A DNA stretch of 64,000 bases from Kibdelosporangium banguiense (GTDB lineage: Bacteria; Actinomycetota; Actinomycetes; Mycobacteriales; Pseudonocardiaceae): contig NZ_JAGINW010000001.1 in NCBI RefSeq assembly GCF_017876405.1, positions 1,501,203 through 1,565,202 of the forward strand, read 5' to 3'. The translations under genes were made by a program, and so were the position numbers. The number at the start of each line of letters is the position of its first letter. Position 1 is the stretch's first letter. The notes below the pieces were generated by a model. That model did no database searches, was not told the DNA's origin, and was given only the letters and a program-made list of their open reading frames with translations. This document shows, one piece after another, positions 1-9,800 of the stretch.

Positions 1-441
1 GGCGGCGCCCTGGGGGTGCGCTGGGCGAAGCGCCACCCGGAGTGCCCCGGTGTGGTCAACTTCGACGGACACGGCTGGCCGTCGACCTATCCTGGGCTGA
101 CTCAGTCCGAAGTGGACATCTGGAGGGCCAAGCTGAAGGAGATCTTCGACGAGATGGCCCGGCACATGGCGCCGCATCACGCCGCGCTCCGGCCGTTGGC
201 CGACAACGGCAGCGTGCACGACCTCTACGACGGGCTCACGGCCCCCGTGCTGGCTGTCGTCGCGATGGAACTCATGCCGCCACAGGAGCCGTTCGCCGAG
301 TTCTACACCGCCACGCGGCGCGGCGTGCTCGCTGACCTCGCCGGTCGGCAGGTCGTCGAGTTCCCGGCCCACCACGGGATGCTGAGCACGCACCCCGGTG
401 AGCTGGCTATGCTGGTTTCCCGCTTTCTGACGGAAGATTGA
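1..441 (+). CDS. Alpha/beta hydrolase, C-terminal part (5' truncated by window edge)
   Basis: The reading frame is open from base 1 and ends at the TGA ending at 441. The first residues in frame (GGALGVRWA) look like the end of a nucleophile elbow, G-x-S-x-G-G, so the catalytic serine probably lies just outside the window. A strand-plus-Asp/Glu region (VLAVVAMEL) and a terminal His-His (PAHHGMLSTHP) fit the acid and histidine of the alpha/beta hydrolase triad. Substrate is unknown. The gene is convergent with, and overlaps by 35 bases, the dioxygenase gene on the other strand. A GTG at 16 could be mistaken for a start, but the homologous fold extends upstream. Confidence 0.7.
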   Translation, partial: GGALGVRWAKRHPECPGVVNFDGHGWPSTYPGLTQSEVDIWRAKLKEIFDEMARHMAPHHAALRPLADNGSVHDLYDGLTAPVLAVVAMELMPPQEPFAEFYTATRRGVLADLAGRQVVEFPAHHGMLSTHPGELAMLVSRFLTED

Positions 442-1369
442 GCTTCGGCAGCATCGCTTCGATCTCTTCGCGTTTCGGCTCAAGCCACGGCGGTAGTTTC
501 AACGCCCGGCCCAGTTCCAGCAGCGGCTCGTCGATCGCGAAACCCGGTTCGTCGGTCGCGACCTCGAGCAGCGTCCCGCCGGGTTCCCGGAAGTAGATCG
601 ACCTGAAGTATTGACGGTCCAAGATGGACGTCACGTTCACGCCACGGTCGACGAGTTCCTCCCGCCATTCAGCCTGTGTCCGCTCGTCCGGCGCGCGCCA
701 CGCCACGTGGTGCACCGTGCCTACCGCGACCACGCCCTGCGGCGCTTCAGGCGTCACGAGCACGTCCACCAACGCCCCCGCACCGCCCTCACCTGCGGCG
801 AAGCGGAGCCTGTTGCTGTCCTCGTGCACCTGCCGCAGGCCCAGGTCGTCCACGAGCATGCCCGCCGTCGCCTCCTCCCGGTCCACCGACAAGGTCACCG
901 AGTGCAGGCCACGGATGGCATGCTCGGGCGGCACGAACCCGTGGTCCCATGGCTCACGTGGATCCCCTTGGACGTGGGCGACCAGCGCGATGGTGATGCC
1001 GTCGGGGTCGCGGAAGGTCAGCACGTCCTCCTCGTCGCGGTTGACGACCTGGCTCACCGCTACACCCAGGCTGGTCAGGTGCGATTTCCACCAGCCGATC
1101 GCGGCCTGCGGCACGGAGAACGCCGTGGTGGTCGCCTGTCCGTTGCCGTGCAGGCCGACCGGGGCCTCACGCCAGGGAAAGAATGTCATCAGCGAGCCGG
1201 GCTTGCCAGAGCTGTCGCCGTAGTAGAGGTGGTAGGTGCCTGGATCGTCGAAGTTGACGGTCGTCTTGACCAGTCGCAGGCCAAGGGCCTTGAGATAGAA
1301 GTCGACGTTGCGCTGCGGGTCCCCGGCGATCGCGGTGACGTGGTGCAGCCCGCTCGTCGCGATGGACAT
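407..1369 (-). CDS. VOC-family ring-cleaving dioxygenase (MhqO-like)
   Basis: A 320-residue protein with two glyoxalase/VOC modules. The first begins GLHHVTAIAGD at residue 7, the second has VHHVAW near residue 218, and LLEVATDEPG follows near 270. These give the His/His/Glu pattern that binds the metal in extradiol-type VOC enzymes. Length and layout match the ring-cleaving dioxygenase family that includes Bacillus MhqO, which opens hydroquinone or catechol rings in quinone detoxification. The ATG at 1369 is preceded by AGGAG about 5 bases upstream. The gene is divergent from tex, and the shared intergenic region carries a 13-bp palindrome. Substrate is inferred from the family only. Confidence 0.85.
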   Translation of the reverse strand: MSIATSGLHHVTAIAGDPQRNVDFYLKALGLRLVKTTVNFDDPGTYHLYYGDSSGKPGSLMTFFPWREAPVGLHGNGQATTTAFSVPQAAIGWWKSHLTSLGVAVSQVVNRDEEDVLTFRDPDGITIALVAHVQGDPREPWDHGFVPPEHAIRGLHSVTLSVDREEATAGMLVDDLGLRQVHEDSNRLRFAAGEGGAGALVDVLVTPEAPQGVVAVGTVHHVAWRAPDERTQAEWREELVDRGVNVTSILDRQYFRSIYFREPGGTLLEVATDEPGFAIDEPLLELGRALKLPPWLEPKREEIEAMLPKLNLPSESGKPA

Positions 1370-1390
1370 GGTGACTCCTCTCGGGTCACC
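1370..1390 (-). promoter_or_regulatory. Small inverted repeat over the dioxygenase ribosome-binding site
   Basis: The arms GGTGAC and GTCACC enclose 9 bases that contain the AGGAG of the dioxygenase gene. The hairpin could partly occlude the ribosome-binding site, or the repeat could be an operator. The six-base arms make this tentative. Confidence 0.3.
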
Positions 1391-1443
1391 GAGGATTGTG
1401 CCCCCAAAGTGGCGTTCGGGGCATCCGGAGCCAGGATACGCAC

Positions 1444-1456
1444 CAGTAACTTACTG
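1444..1456. promoter_or_regulatory. 13-bp palindrome in the dioxygenase/tex divergent promoter region
   Basis: CAGTAA-C-TTACTG is a perfect 6+1+6 palindrome centred about 80 bases from the dioxygenase start and 60 bases from the tex start. Its position and symmetry suit a dimeric repressor of the MarR or HxlR kind, which often control quinone-detoxifying dioxygenases. No such regulator gene lies next to it in this window. Confidence 0.4.
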
Positions 1457-1511
1457 ACGGTTTCTTTCGGTCTCGGCAGGGGTGGTTGTGCTGACACGGC
1501 GGCGGGGCAGA

Positions 1512-3857
1512 ATGCTCGGCGTGACTTTGTCGATAGACCAGCGGATCGCCGAGGAGCTGGGCGTCCGCGAGCACCAGGTGAAGGCCGCAGTCGACCTGCT
1601 CGACGGCGGCTCGACCGTGCCGTTCATCGCCCGGTACCGCAAAGAGGTGACCGGCATGCTCGACGACGCGCAGCTGCGCACCCTCGAAGAGCGGCTGCGT
1701 TATCTGCGTGAGCTCGAAGAGCGCCGGGGGGCGATCCTGGAATCGGTTCGCTCACAGGGAAAGCTCACCGACGAGCTGGAGCAGCAGATCCTCACCGCGG
1801 ACTCCAAGGCCCGGCTGGAGGACATCTACCTGCCCTACAAGCCCAAGCGGCGCACCAAGGCGCAGATCGCCCGCGAGGCCGGTCTGGAACCGCTGGCCGA
1901 CCAGCTGCTCGCCGACCCCACGCTCGACCCGCAGGCCACTGCCGCGGGCTTCGTCGACGCGGAGAAGAACGTGGCGGACGTGGCGGCGGCGCTGGAGGGT
2001 GCGCGGTCGATCCTGGTCGAGCGGTTCGGTGAGGACGCCGATCTGATCGGTGAGCTGCGTGAGCAGATGTGGTCGCGTGGCCGGCTGGCCGCCAAGGTGC
2101 GGGACGGCAAGCAGGAGGAAGGCGCCAAGTTCGCCGACTACTTCGACTTCGCCGAGCCGCTGACCAGGCTGCCTTCGCACCGGATCCTGGCGATGTTCCG
2201 CGGGGAGAAGGAGGAGGTCCTCGACCTCAACCTGAACCCCGAGCCGGACGACGAGCCCGCCACCGGGCCGAGCGACTACGAGATCCGGATCGCGGCGCGC
2301 TTCGGCATCGACGACCAGGGCCGCGCGGGCGACAAGTGGCTCACGGACACGGTTCGGTGGGCTTGGCGCACAAGGATTCTCGTGCACCTCGGGATCGATC
2401 TGCGGATGCGTCTGCGCAACGCGGCCGAGGAAGAGGCCGTCCGGGTGTTCGCGGCCAACCTCCGTGACCTGCTGCTCGCCGCGCCCGCAGGCACACGGGC
2501 GACCATGGGCCTGGACCCCGGGTTCCGTACCGGTGTGAAGGTCGCTGTGGTCGACGGCACCGGCAAGGTCGTCGCGACCGACACGATCTACCCGCACGAG
2601 CCGCGGCGCGCGTGGGACGAGTCGATCGTCAAGCTGGCGGTGCTGTGCAAGCAGCACAACGTCGAGCTGATCGCGATCGGCAACGGCACGGCGTCGCGTG
2701 AGACCGACAAACTGGCCGGTGACCTGCTCAAAGCGCATCCGGACCTGCGGCTGACCAAGGTGATGGTCTCCGAGGCAGGCGCGTCGGTGTACTCCGCCTC
2801 GGCGTACGCGTCGGCTGAGTTGCCCGGACTGGACGTTTCCCTGCGTGGCGCGGTGTCCATCGCGCGGCGGCTGCAGGATCCACTGGCGGAGCTGGTGAAG
2901 ATCGACCCCAAGTCGATCGGTGTCGGCCAGTACCAGCACGACCTGTCCGAAGGAAAGCTGTCGCGCTCACTGGACGCGGTCGTCGAAGACTGTGTGAACG
3001 CGGTCGGCGTGGACGTGAACACCGCGTCGGCACCGCTGCTGACCAGGGTGTCGGGCATCGGCGAAGGCCTGGCCGAGAACATCGTGCTGCACCGCGACTC
3101 CAACGGGCCGTTCCGGTCGCGCAGCGCGCTGAAGGAGGTCGCCCGCCTGGGGCCCAAGGCTTTCGAGCAGTGCGCGGGCTTCCTCAAGATCCCCGACGGC
3201 GACGACCCGCTGGACAACTCCAGCGTGCACCCCGAGGCCTATCCGGTGGTGCGGCGGATCCTGTCGGCGACAAAGACCGACGTGCGGTCGCTGATCGGCA
3301 GCTCGGTGCTGAAGTCGTTGAAGCCGAACGACTTCGTCGACGAGAAGTTCGGGTTGCCGACGGTCACCGACATCCTGACCGAGCTCGACAAGCCCGGCCG
3401 GGACCCGCGGCCGGCGTTCAAGACCGCGACCTTCGCCGACGGCGTCGAGAAGATCGGCGACCTCAAGCCGGGCATGACGCTGGAGGGCGTGGTCACGAAC
3501 GTGGCCGCGTTCGGTGCGTTCGTGGACATCGGCGTGCACCAGGACGGTCTCGTGCACGTGTCGGCGATGTCGCGCAACTTCGTCAAGGACCCGCGTGACG
3601 TGGTCAAACCGGGTGACATCGTCCGGGTGAAGGTGCTCGAGGTCGACATCCCGCGCAAGCGCATCGGCCTCACGCTGCGGCTGGAGGACGAGCCTGGCAA
3701 GCCCGCCCCGCAGGCCGACCGTGGTGGCCGCCGCGACGGCGGCCAGGGCGGCGGTCGCCGTGGCGGCGGGCAGCAGCGTCAGCAACGCCGCAACGAGCCC
3801 GCGGCCAGCGGCTCCATGGCGGATGCCTTGCGGCGCGCGGGTTTCGGCAAGAACTAG
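1512..3857 (+). CDS. tex: Tex family RNA-binding transcriptional accessory protein
   Basis: A cytoplasmic nucleic-acid-binding protein of about 781 residues. In order it has a helical Tex N-terminal domain starting [12 protein letters not shown], an RNase H-like YqgF domain near 330-430 ([17 protein letters not shown]), a helix-hairpin-helix region near 500-570 ([13 protein letters not shown]) and an S1 RNA-binding domain near 655-725 ([16 protein letters not shown]). The tail is rich in Gly, Arg and Gln, as in other actinobacterial Tex proteins. Start choice: the frame is open from a GTG at 1482, but homologues begin just before [10 protein letters not shown], so the ATG at 1512 or the GTG at 1521 is likely. 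Its stop overlaps the stop of the convergent Thg1-like gene. Confidence 0.93.
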   Translation: MLGVTLSIDQRIAEELGVREHQVKAAVDLLDGGSTVPFIARYRKEVTGMLDDAQLRTLEERLRYLRELEERRGAILESVRSQGKLTDELEQQILTADSKARLEDIYLPYKPKRRTKAQIAREAGLEPLADQLLADPTLDPQATAAGFVDAEKNVADVAAALEGARSILVERFGEDADLIGELREQMWSRGRLAAKVRDGKQEEGAKFADYFDFAEPLTRLPSHRILAMFRGEKEEVLDLNLNPEPDDEPATGPSDYEIRIAARFGIDDQGRAGDKWLTDTVRWAWRTRILVHLGIDLRMRLRNAAEEEAVRVFAANLRDLLLAAPAGTRATMGLDPGFRTGVKVAVVDGTGKVVATDTIYPHEPRRAWDESIVKLAVLCKQHNVELIAIGNGTASRETDKLAGDLLKAHPDLRLTKVMVSEAGASVYSASAYASAELPGLDVSLRGAVSIARRLQDPLAELVKIDPKSIGVGQYQHDLSEGKLSRSLDAVVEDCVNAVGVDVNTASAPLLTRVSGIGEGLAENIVLHRDSNGPFRSRSALKEVARLGPKAFEQCAGFLKIPDGDDPLDNSSVHPEAYPVVRRILSATKTDVRSLIGSSVLKSLKPNDFVDEKFGLPTVTDILTELDKPGRDPRPAFKTATFADGVEKIGDLKPGMTLEGVVTNVAAFGAFVDIGVHQDGLVHVSAMSRNFVKDPRDVVKPGDIVRVKVLEVDIPRKRIGLTLRLEDEPGKPAPQADRGGRRDGGQGGGRRGGGQQRQQRRNEPAASGSMADALRRAGFGKN

Positions 3858-4606
3858 TTCTCGGCGATGAGGCCGGCGAGGAACTCCCGATAAGTCTGTT
3901 TCATCGGGAGTTCCCGCTCCTCACGCACCCGGCGGCGGGTGGCGGTCACCTCCATCGCACGCATGGGGTCGTACCCCGGGCGCTCGTACGTCTCCCACCA
4001 CAAACCGACGCCCCGGCGCTGCCAGGCGGGCAGCTCGTTGAAGTTCACGCCGTGCTGGAACAGCATCTCGTTCTTGGCGGAGGCGTTCGCGCCTTCCAAC
4101 GCCCTTGTGGCCTCCCGGCGGCTCCGGCCGTCTTTTCGTAACGTCCAGTAGCACCAGCCGTTGAGCGCTGAGCGCGCTGCGTCCGCCTGGCGCCAGGAGA
4201 AGTAGTCGACGACATCCGCTGGGCCCGTACCGACCCATACGCGGCTGTCGAAGTGCACGGGCTCGCCGGCCGCATGTGTGAACGCGGCTGCTGTGACGCT
4301 CGCTGACAACGACACGAGCTTCTCCACGCCGCGGCCGAAGATCTCCGAGCGTGGGTCGAGCAGGATCGAGATCTCGTCGCTTTCGGTGTAGGCGTAGCGC
4401 GCGCCGAACTCGGTCAGCAGCACCTTCGCCGTCTCGGTCATCAGCTGGGAGAACCGTAAGTCGAAGGGCTTGTCGAACCGTTGCTCGGTGAACTTGGAGA
4501 AGCTGCGGCCGTCCACTCTCAGGATCGTCCAGGCGCCCGGCAGCACGACCATGGAGTGAAACCATTCGCGCGCCCGCTGGCTCGCCTCGAACTCGTCGCC
4601 GTGCAC
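3854..4606 (-). CDS. tRNA(His) guanylyltransferase (Thg1)-like protein
   Basis: A 250-residue member of the Thg1 superfamily, the only known polymerases that add nucleotides in the 3'-5' direction. The palm-domain metal motifs are visible: [11 protein letters not shown] at 30-40 (Asp32 and Gly33) and TESDEIS at 74-80 (Asp77). The length matches complete bacterial Thg1-like proteins. Bacterial members usually repair truncated tRNA 5' ends rather than adding G-1 to tRNA(His), because bacteria encode that base. It is convergent with tex, the two stop codons overlapping. A GTG or ATG a few codons upstream is possible, but the ATG at 4606 gives the family N-terminus. Confidence 0.88.
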   Translation of the reverse strand: MHGDEFEASQRAREWFHSMVVLPGAWTILRVDGRSFSKFTEQRFDKPFDLRFSQLMTETAKVLLTEFGARYAYTESDEISILLDPRSEIFGRGVEKLVSLSASVTAAAFTHAAGEPVHFDSRVWVGTGPADVVDYFSWRQADAARSALNGWCYWTLRKDGRSRREATRALEGANASAKNEMLFQHGVNFNELPAWQRRGVGLWWETYERPGYDPMRAMEVTATRRRVREERELPMKQTYREFLAGLIAEN

Positions 4607-4655
4607 CAGCCACTCCTTCTGTCACCACTCTGACACCGAGCGTGACAGTAGCGGT

Positions 4656-5546
4656 CTACGTCGTGCCCCGGACAATCAGCTCATGCGTGCCGATTACGTC
4701 CTGTTCGGCTACTCCTGTCCGGAGCTGGTTGAGCAACAGACGGGCCGCCGCGGCGCCCTGAGCTGCCTCGTCATGCCGGATCGCGGTGATTCCGGGGTGG
4801 GTCAGCTCGCAGACCGGTACGTCGCCGTACGCCACGATTGCCAGGTCATCCGGTATCCGCATGTTCAGTACGGCGGCGTGCGCGACTACTTTCACCGCGT
4901 CCAGCGGATCGTCGAAGACCACCGCGGTGACCTCCTCACGCAGCCGTCTGATCGCTTCGAGTGGCTCGCCTTGGGCGTGCAGCACTTGTGCACCGCCGAA
5001 TTTCCGTTCTCCCACGTGACCGATGGTTTGGTGCCCACGCTCGGTGAGATGCTCGATCACCTTGCGGTAGGCCGGTTCCGGGTCGATCCGGAGCGAGGAC
5101 ATGCCCGGCCGGCCGTCGCCGATCACGACTGTCGGCACGTTCAGGTTGTGCAGAAAGGGAATTCTGTGGTCCTCGGGTCGCGGGTCGACGACAAGCACGC
5201 CGTCGACCCGCCGCGTGGCCCACCAGTCCTGGTACGTCTCCTCCGCGTTCGTGCCGTCCGCGATCGCGAGCAGAAGTGCGATGCCGTCGCCCGCCAGCTC
5301 TCGCTCGATACCCGCCACCACCGCCCATGAGATCGGTCCCGTGATCGCCAGGCCGACTGCGCCCGCGCGCTCCCCCGACAGCGCCAGAGCAGCCGTGTTC
5401 GCCCGCCAGCCGAGCGCGTGCGCGATGCGGGACACGCGGTCGCGGGTCTCCTCCGAGACCCCTGGCCTGCCGTTCAACGCGTAGGACACAGCCGCCTTCG
5501 ACAGCCCGGCACGCCGGGCGATGTCGCCGATGGTGGGTCGTTTCAT
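4656..5546 (-). CDS. LacI family transcriptional regulator with shortened ligand domain
   Basis: A 296-residue repressor-type protein. The N-terminal LacI helix-turn-helix is clear (TIGDIARRAGLSKAAVSYALNG, followed by the hinge-helix region up to about residue 60). A periplasmic-binding-protein-like ligand domain follows. Start: the ATG at 5546 has GGAGG five bases upstream; an ATG at 5558 is the alternative. The protein is about 40 residues shorter than usual. The stretch between HVGERKFGGAQ and EAIRRLREEVTAVVFDDP lacks the segment that normally carries the GF-x-x-A region of the second subdomain, so ligand binding may be altered. No sugar-utilisation genes are adjacent. Confidence 0.85.
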   Translation of the reverse strand: MKRPTIGDIARRAGLSKAAVSYALNGRPGVSEETRDRVSRIAHALGWRANTAALALSGERAGAVGLAITGPISWAVVAGIERELAGDGIALLLAIADGTNAEETYQDWWATRRVDGVLVVDPRPEDHRIPFLHNLNVPTVVIGDGRPGMSSLRIDPEPAYRKVIEHLTERGHQTIGHVGERKFGGAQVLHAQGEPLEAIRRLREEVTAVVFDDPLDAVKVVAHAAVLNMRIPDDLAIVAYGDVPVCELTHPGITAIRHDEAAQGAAAARLLLNQLRTGVAEQDVIGTHELIVRGTT

Positions 5547-5718
5547 CTCGGCCTCCATAAGTACACCCGACCGAGGGATACCCAGCCTCCCACCGCAGCT
5601 CAAACCCCAAACCGAAATGACTGTTCCGTCAACCGCCCGAAAAAACTGTCAGACCCGCCCGCGAAGCTGGCCCCAGACGAGCTCACCAGAGGCTCAACGA
5701 GACGAAGAGGAGAAAGCC

Positions 5719-6234
5719 ATGGGGATCGTGGACTGCCGGGCGGACGTGACGGCCAACGGCCACCAGTTCAGCGTCCGCGCGGCGACCCTGCCGCCCGCCG
5801 GGGACATCGGCGAACGCATCGAAGTCGCCCTCACCGGCGTCGACTCGGCCGGGTCGACGACCGCCTCCGGCTCCTTCACCCTCCCGCCCGACGGCCTGTC
5901 GGCGGTCGGCAAGCTCATCAACCAGGTCATGTCCGGACTGTCCACACTCAACGGCCGGCCGGCCACGGGCCCGGCCAACGCCCAGGCCCCGTGGACCAAG
6001 GAGCAGGACGACGAACTACTGGAGCGCTGGCTCGCGGCCGGCGACACCAACGCCGCCACCATCGTGCGCCGCAACCTCGCCACCCACTTCGGCCGCTCCT
6101 CCGGCTCCATCCGCGCCCGCCTGCTCCGCATCGGCTGCGACCCCGACGCCCCGGGCCACGCCTTCATCCCCACCACCCTCGCCACCCATCCGGTGCCCAA
6201 CACAGACCCCGACCCCGAACCCGACGACACATGA
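5719..6234 (+). CDS. Small protein with C-terminal SANT/Myb-like helix-turn-helix
   Basis: A 171-residue protein of unknown function. Residues 1-80 form a beta-rich module without a recognised family. Residues 91-139 read as a Myb/SANT-type DNA-binding fold: PWTKEQDDELLERW, then a helix ending NLATHFGRSSGSIRARLLRIG, with spaced Trp and hydrophobic residues and an 'R-S-x-G-S-I-x-x-R-L' recognition-helix pattern. The tail is acidic and proline-rich. The ATG at 5719 follows GAAGAGGAGAAAGCC, a good ribosome-binding site; an upstream extension in frame lacks this and is low-complexity. It is divergent from the LacI gene. A DNA-binding role is inferred. Confidence 0.65.
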   Translation: MGIVDCRADVTANGHQFSVRAATLPPAGDIGERIEVALTGVDSAGSTTASGSFTLPPDGLSAVGKLINQVMSGLSTLNGRPATGPANAQAPWTKEQDDELLERWLAAGDTNAATIVRRNLATHFGRSSGSIRARLLRIGCDPDAPGHAFIPTTLATHPVPNTDPDPEPDDT

Positions 6235-6855
6235 CCCGCGTCTGCTCCCGCAGATCAGCCCGCTCGTGACCCCAGCCACGAGCAGCAGCGCCGTCCTCGC
6301 CTCGCCGCCCACCCCTCGACAGGCCAACCCGAAACGAGCCACCTTGCCATCCATGGCCTTTTGTCGTCGCTTATCGCCCTGTCGTCGATCGCGGCGCCGA
6401 TTACTGCAGCCCAGCCTTGTCCGTGGGCCGTAGCGACCGCCAGAGAGGCACCTGCGCCTCTCTGGCGCCCCGATCCGAGCCGGTCGCCGGTCGCGTTGAG
6501 CCGGTCACCGTGGTGCTGTCGGGCCAGCATGCCTGTGTCACGCAAGGTCATCCTCGGCGGCCGGACAGATCCCGCTAACTGGCCACCTATGGGAGATCCG
6601 ACTGGCCACCAACACGCGGCCCAGTCTGAGAATGTCTCCAGCTGCTTTTTGTCCGCCCTGGCGGTGGGGTGCTTGCCGTCCATGATCAGCTGACCTGGTC
6701 GACCAGGGCAGGAAGTACATCGGGGACAACAGATTCACATCGGTCATCACCTGCGGAGGTTGCCACTTCACTATCAAGGTTGAAACCTGGTTGCGCATTC
6801 ACCATCAGCGCTGGCTAAGCTGCATCCCGCCATCTGCTGGGAGAGGCGAAACACT
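6235..6855. other. 621-bp intergenic region without a supported gene
   Basis: Open frames exist on both strands (for example about 6255-6683 on the minus strand), but none has a ribosome-binding site or a family pattern I can recognise, and they overlap each other in antisense. The region holds one perfect 12-bp-stem hairpin (6438-6467) and the presumed promoter of the SARP regulator gene. A decayed mobile-element remnant is possible but not shown. Confidence 0.4.
6438..6467. terminator. Perfect 12-bp hairpin in intergenic region
   Basis: The arms CGCCAGAGAGGC and GCCTCTCTGGCG are perfectly complementary around the 6-base loop ACCTGC. No T-tract follows on either strand, which is common for actinomycete terminators. 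It lies about 200 bases beyond the SANT/Myb-like gene, so it may end that transcript or belong to an untranslated leader. Confidence 0.45.
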
Positions 6856-9800
6856 GTGAGATTTGGCGTGCTTGGCCCGTTGGCCGTGGCCGGCCCGGGT
6901 GGGGAGGTCCGATTACGTGGTGAGCATCAGCGGGCTTTGCTCGTGATGCTGCTCTTCCACGCGAACAGACCTGTGCCGACCGACTTGCTCGTCGGGGCGC
7001 TGTGGCCTGAGCTGCCGCCGAAGTCTTACGCCTCCAACCTGCACACGTATGTGTCCAGGCTCCGGGCGCGGTTGCCTGGTGTGCGGATCGATCTGGCCGG
7101 GCGTGGGTACCGGCTGCAGGTCGCGACCGAGGATGTGGACCTGCTGTCGTTCCGGGACCACGCTGCGGCGGGTCGCAGTGCGGCTCGGGCGGGGCAGCCG
7201 GAGAAGGCGGCCGAGCATCTGCGTAAGGCGTTGGCACAGTGGCGGGGGCACCCGTTGATGGACATGCATGTGCCTGCGCTGGACGCGGAGATCGGCCGGC
7301 TGGTGTCCGAGCGGCTGGCGGTGTTCGAGGACTGCGTCGACGCCGAACTCGCGGCTGGGCGGCATGCCGAGCTGGCAGCGGAGTTACAGGCGGCGCTGGG
7401 CGAGAACCCGCTGCGGGAACGGCTGGCCGGGCAGCTGATGCTGGCGTTGCAGCGCTCGGGCAGGCAGGCGGACGCGCTTGAGGTGTATCGCATGACGCGG
7501 ACCACCCTCATCGACGAGCTGGGCGTCGAGCCGGGGATGGCGTTACGGCGGTTACACGCGTCGATGCTGCGGGGCGAGCCGGATGTGCCGTTGCCACGGC
7601 CGACTTGGCCGATCTGCCAGCTGCCTGCTGTGGCCGCGGACTTCGAGGGACGGCAGAAGCAGCTGGCCGAGGTGACCGGGCTGCTCAACCCGGGCGGACG
7701 CAGCGTTCCCGTGGTGGTGCTGAGCGGGGAACCAGGCGCGGGCAAGACAAGCCTGTCGATCGGGGCCGCGCACCAGTTGCGGTCGGTGTATCCGGACGGG
7801 CAGCTGTTCGTGCCACTGTCGGGTGTGGACGCGCCGCGCGACACCGGTGCCGTGCTGGCGGACCTGTTGCGGGGCTTGGGTGTCAGTGGCCCCGCGATCC
7901 CGGACGACATGCAGGCCCGCGCGGCGACGTACCGAGGCCTGCTGACTGATCGCAAGGTCCTGGTGGTGCTGGACGACGCGGCTGATCCGGCGCAGGTGCG
8001 GTCGTTGCTGCCGGGCACGCCCGGGTGCGCGGTGCTGATCACGAGCCGGCGGCGGCTCAGCGGGCTGGCCGGGGCGAGCCGGGTGACGGTCGGGCCGTTG
8101 GTCGACGACGACGCGATCCGTCTGCTGGAACGCATCGCCGGGCGGGCGAGGGTGGCCGGTGAGCGGGCCGATGCGGTACGGATCGCGAAGGCGTGCGGCA
8201 ACCTGCCGCTCGCATTGCGGATCGCAGGTACGAGGTTGGCGTTGCGTCCCAACATGAAGCTGGGGATGCTCGCCGACAGGCTGGAGGACGAAGGACGGCG
8301 ACTGGACGAACTTGAAGTCAGCGACCTGCAGGTACGCGCCAGCCTCTCGCTCAGCTACGCGGCGCTCGACCCCAAGTCGCGCATCGCGTTGCGGCGGCTT
8401 GGCCTGATCAAGACGGTTGATCTGCCGGAGTGGCGGATCACGACGTTGCTCGGCAGTGAACCCGCCGAGGGCGTGGTCGACGATCTGGTCGAGTCCGGCC
8501 TGCTCGAACCGACCAGGGTCGATGAGACCGGCGAGCCCCGCTACCGGTTGCACGACCTTGTGCGGGTGTTCGCGTTGGAACGGGCGAAGATCGAGGACAG
8601 CCCACGCGAGCTGTTCACCGGTGCGCGCACGATCATCGACGGGATCGTAGGCATCGCCGATGTGGCGGCACGCCGGCTGCCATGGACCATTCCGCTGCCA
8701 CGGCTGGACGGGGCGATCCCGACTCAGCCGTTGGACACGGAACTGGTTGACCGGCTGACGGCCAACCCTGAGGCGTGGTTCGCCGCGGAGCGGACGAACT
8801 TGCTGAACGGTATCCCGAAGATGAGCGCGTTCGGCTGGCACACGGACGCGTTGCTGCTGATGGAACGGCTGTCGGTGTACCTGTGGCCGGAAGGGCTCTA
8901 CGCGGACATGCGGGTCGGCTACGAGAGCATCGCCGAGGCGGCAGGCAAGGCGAACCCGCGGGTCACGGCGCGGGCGAAGTCTGTCCTGGCGTTGCTGCGG
9001 CATGCACGCGGTCAGTACGAAGAAGCTGTGCATGAGTACCAGGACTGCGCGAAGGAACTGGACGAGCTGGGCGAACAAGAAGCACTGGCGTGGGTGCACG
9101 CCAACTTGGCCGCGTGCCTGATCGCGGTGGGCAGGCCGGAGGAGTCGATCGAGCTGACCGCGTCGGCCCGGACCGAGCTCAGCGATGACGGGTTCGCTGT
9201 CGGTTCTGTGCTGCGCACCCAGGTCGCGGCGCTCAACCGGCTGGGCCGGACCACCGAGTCCGCCCGGATCGAGGCCGAGGCCCTTGAGCTGGCGAAGGAC
9301 GCCGGTGAGCCACGGCAGCTCGCGATGGCGTTGCACGACCAGGCCTGGGGTTTCGTACTCGGCGGCGAAGATCTCGACCGGGCCGCGGGCCTGGCCGAGG
9401 AGGCCATCACCTTGCTGCGGTCGGTCGGCTCGCGGTCGGCGCTGGCTCGGGCTTTGCGCACTGTGGGCGCGATCCGGGCCGGGCTCGGCAACCGAGACGA
9501 ATCCGTCCGCGCGTTCCGGGAAGCTCGCGACATAGCCCGGGAACTCACCGAACGACCTCGCGAAATGTCCTGCACCCGCGCCATCGCCGCAGCCTGGGTC
9601 GGTGATGGCCGCGTCGCCGAGGCTATCCCCGTCCTGCACGAATGCCTTGCCACACACCGCGAAATGGGTAGCGCCGCAGCGACGACAATCACCCTGCACC
9701 TACTGGCCGCCGCCTACGAGGCCAACGGCGACCACATGGAGGCAGACCACGCCCGCGCCGAAGCCGGCCAGCTCTGCGACCCCCGCGACACCAACACCGC

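Noticed and set aside
1752..2939. Long open frame antisense to tex
   Set aside because: It is an Arg/Gly/Val-rich shadow in the complementary frame of a highly conserved gene, with no ribosome-binding site or family pattern.
6255..6683. Possible transposase remnant on the minus strand
   Set aside because: The text MDGKHPTARADKKQLETF is suggestive of coding but I cannot match it to a transposase family, and no inverted repeats or target duplications were found.
7552..9699. Long open frame antisense to the SARP regulator
   Set aside because: High GC produces stop-free antisense frames; the sense strand encodes clear domains throughout.
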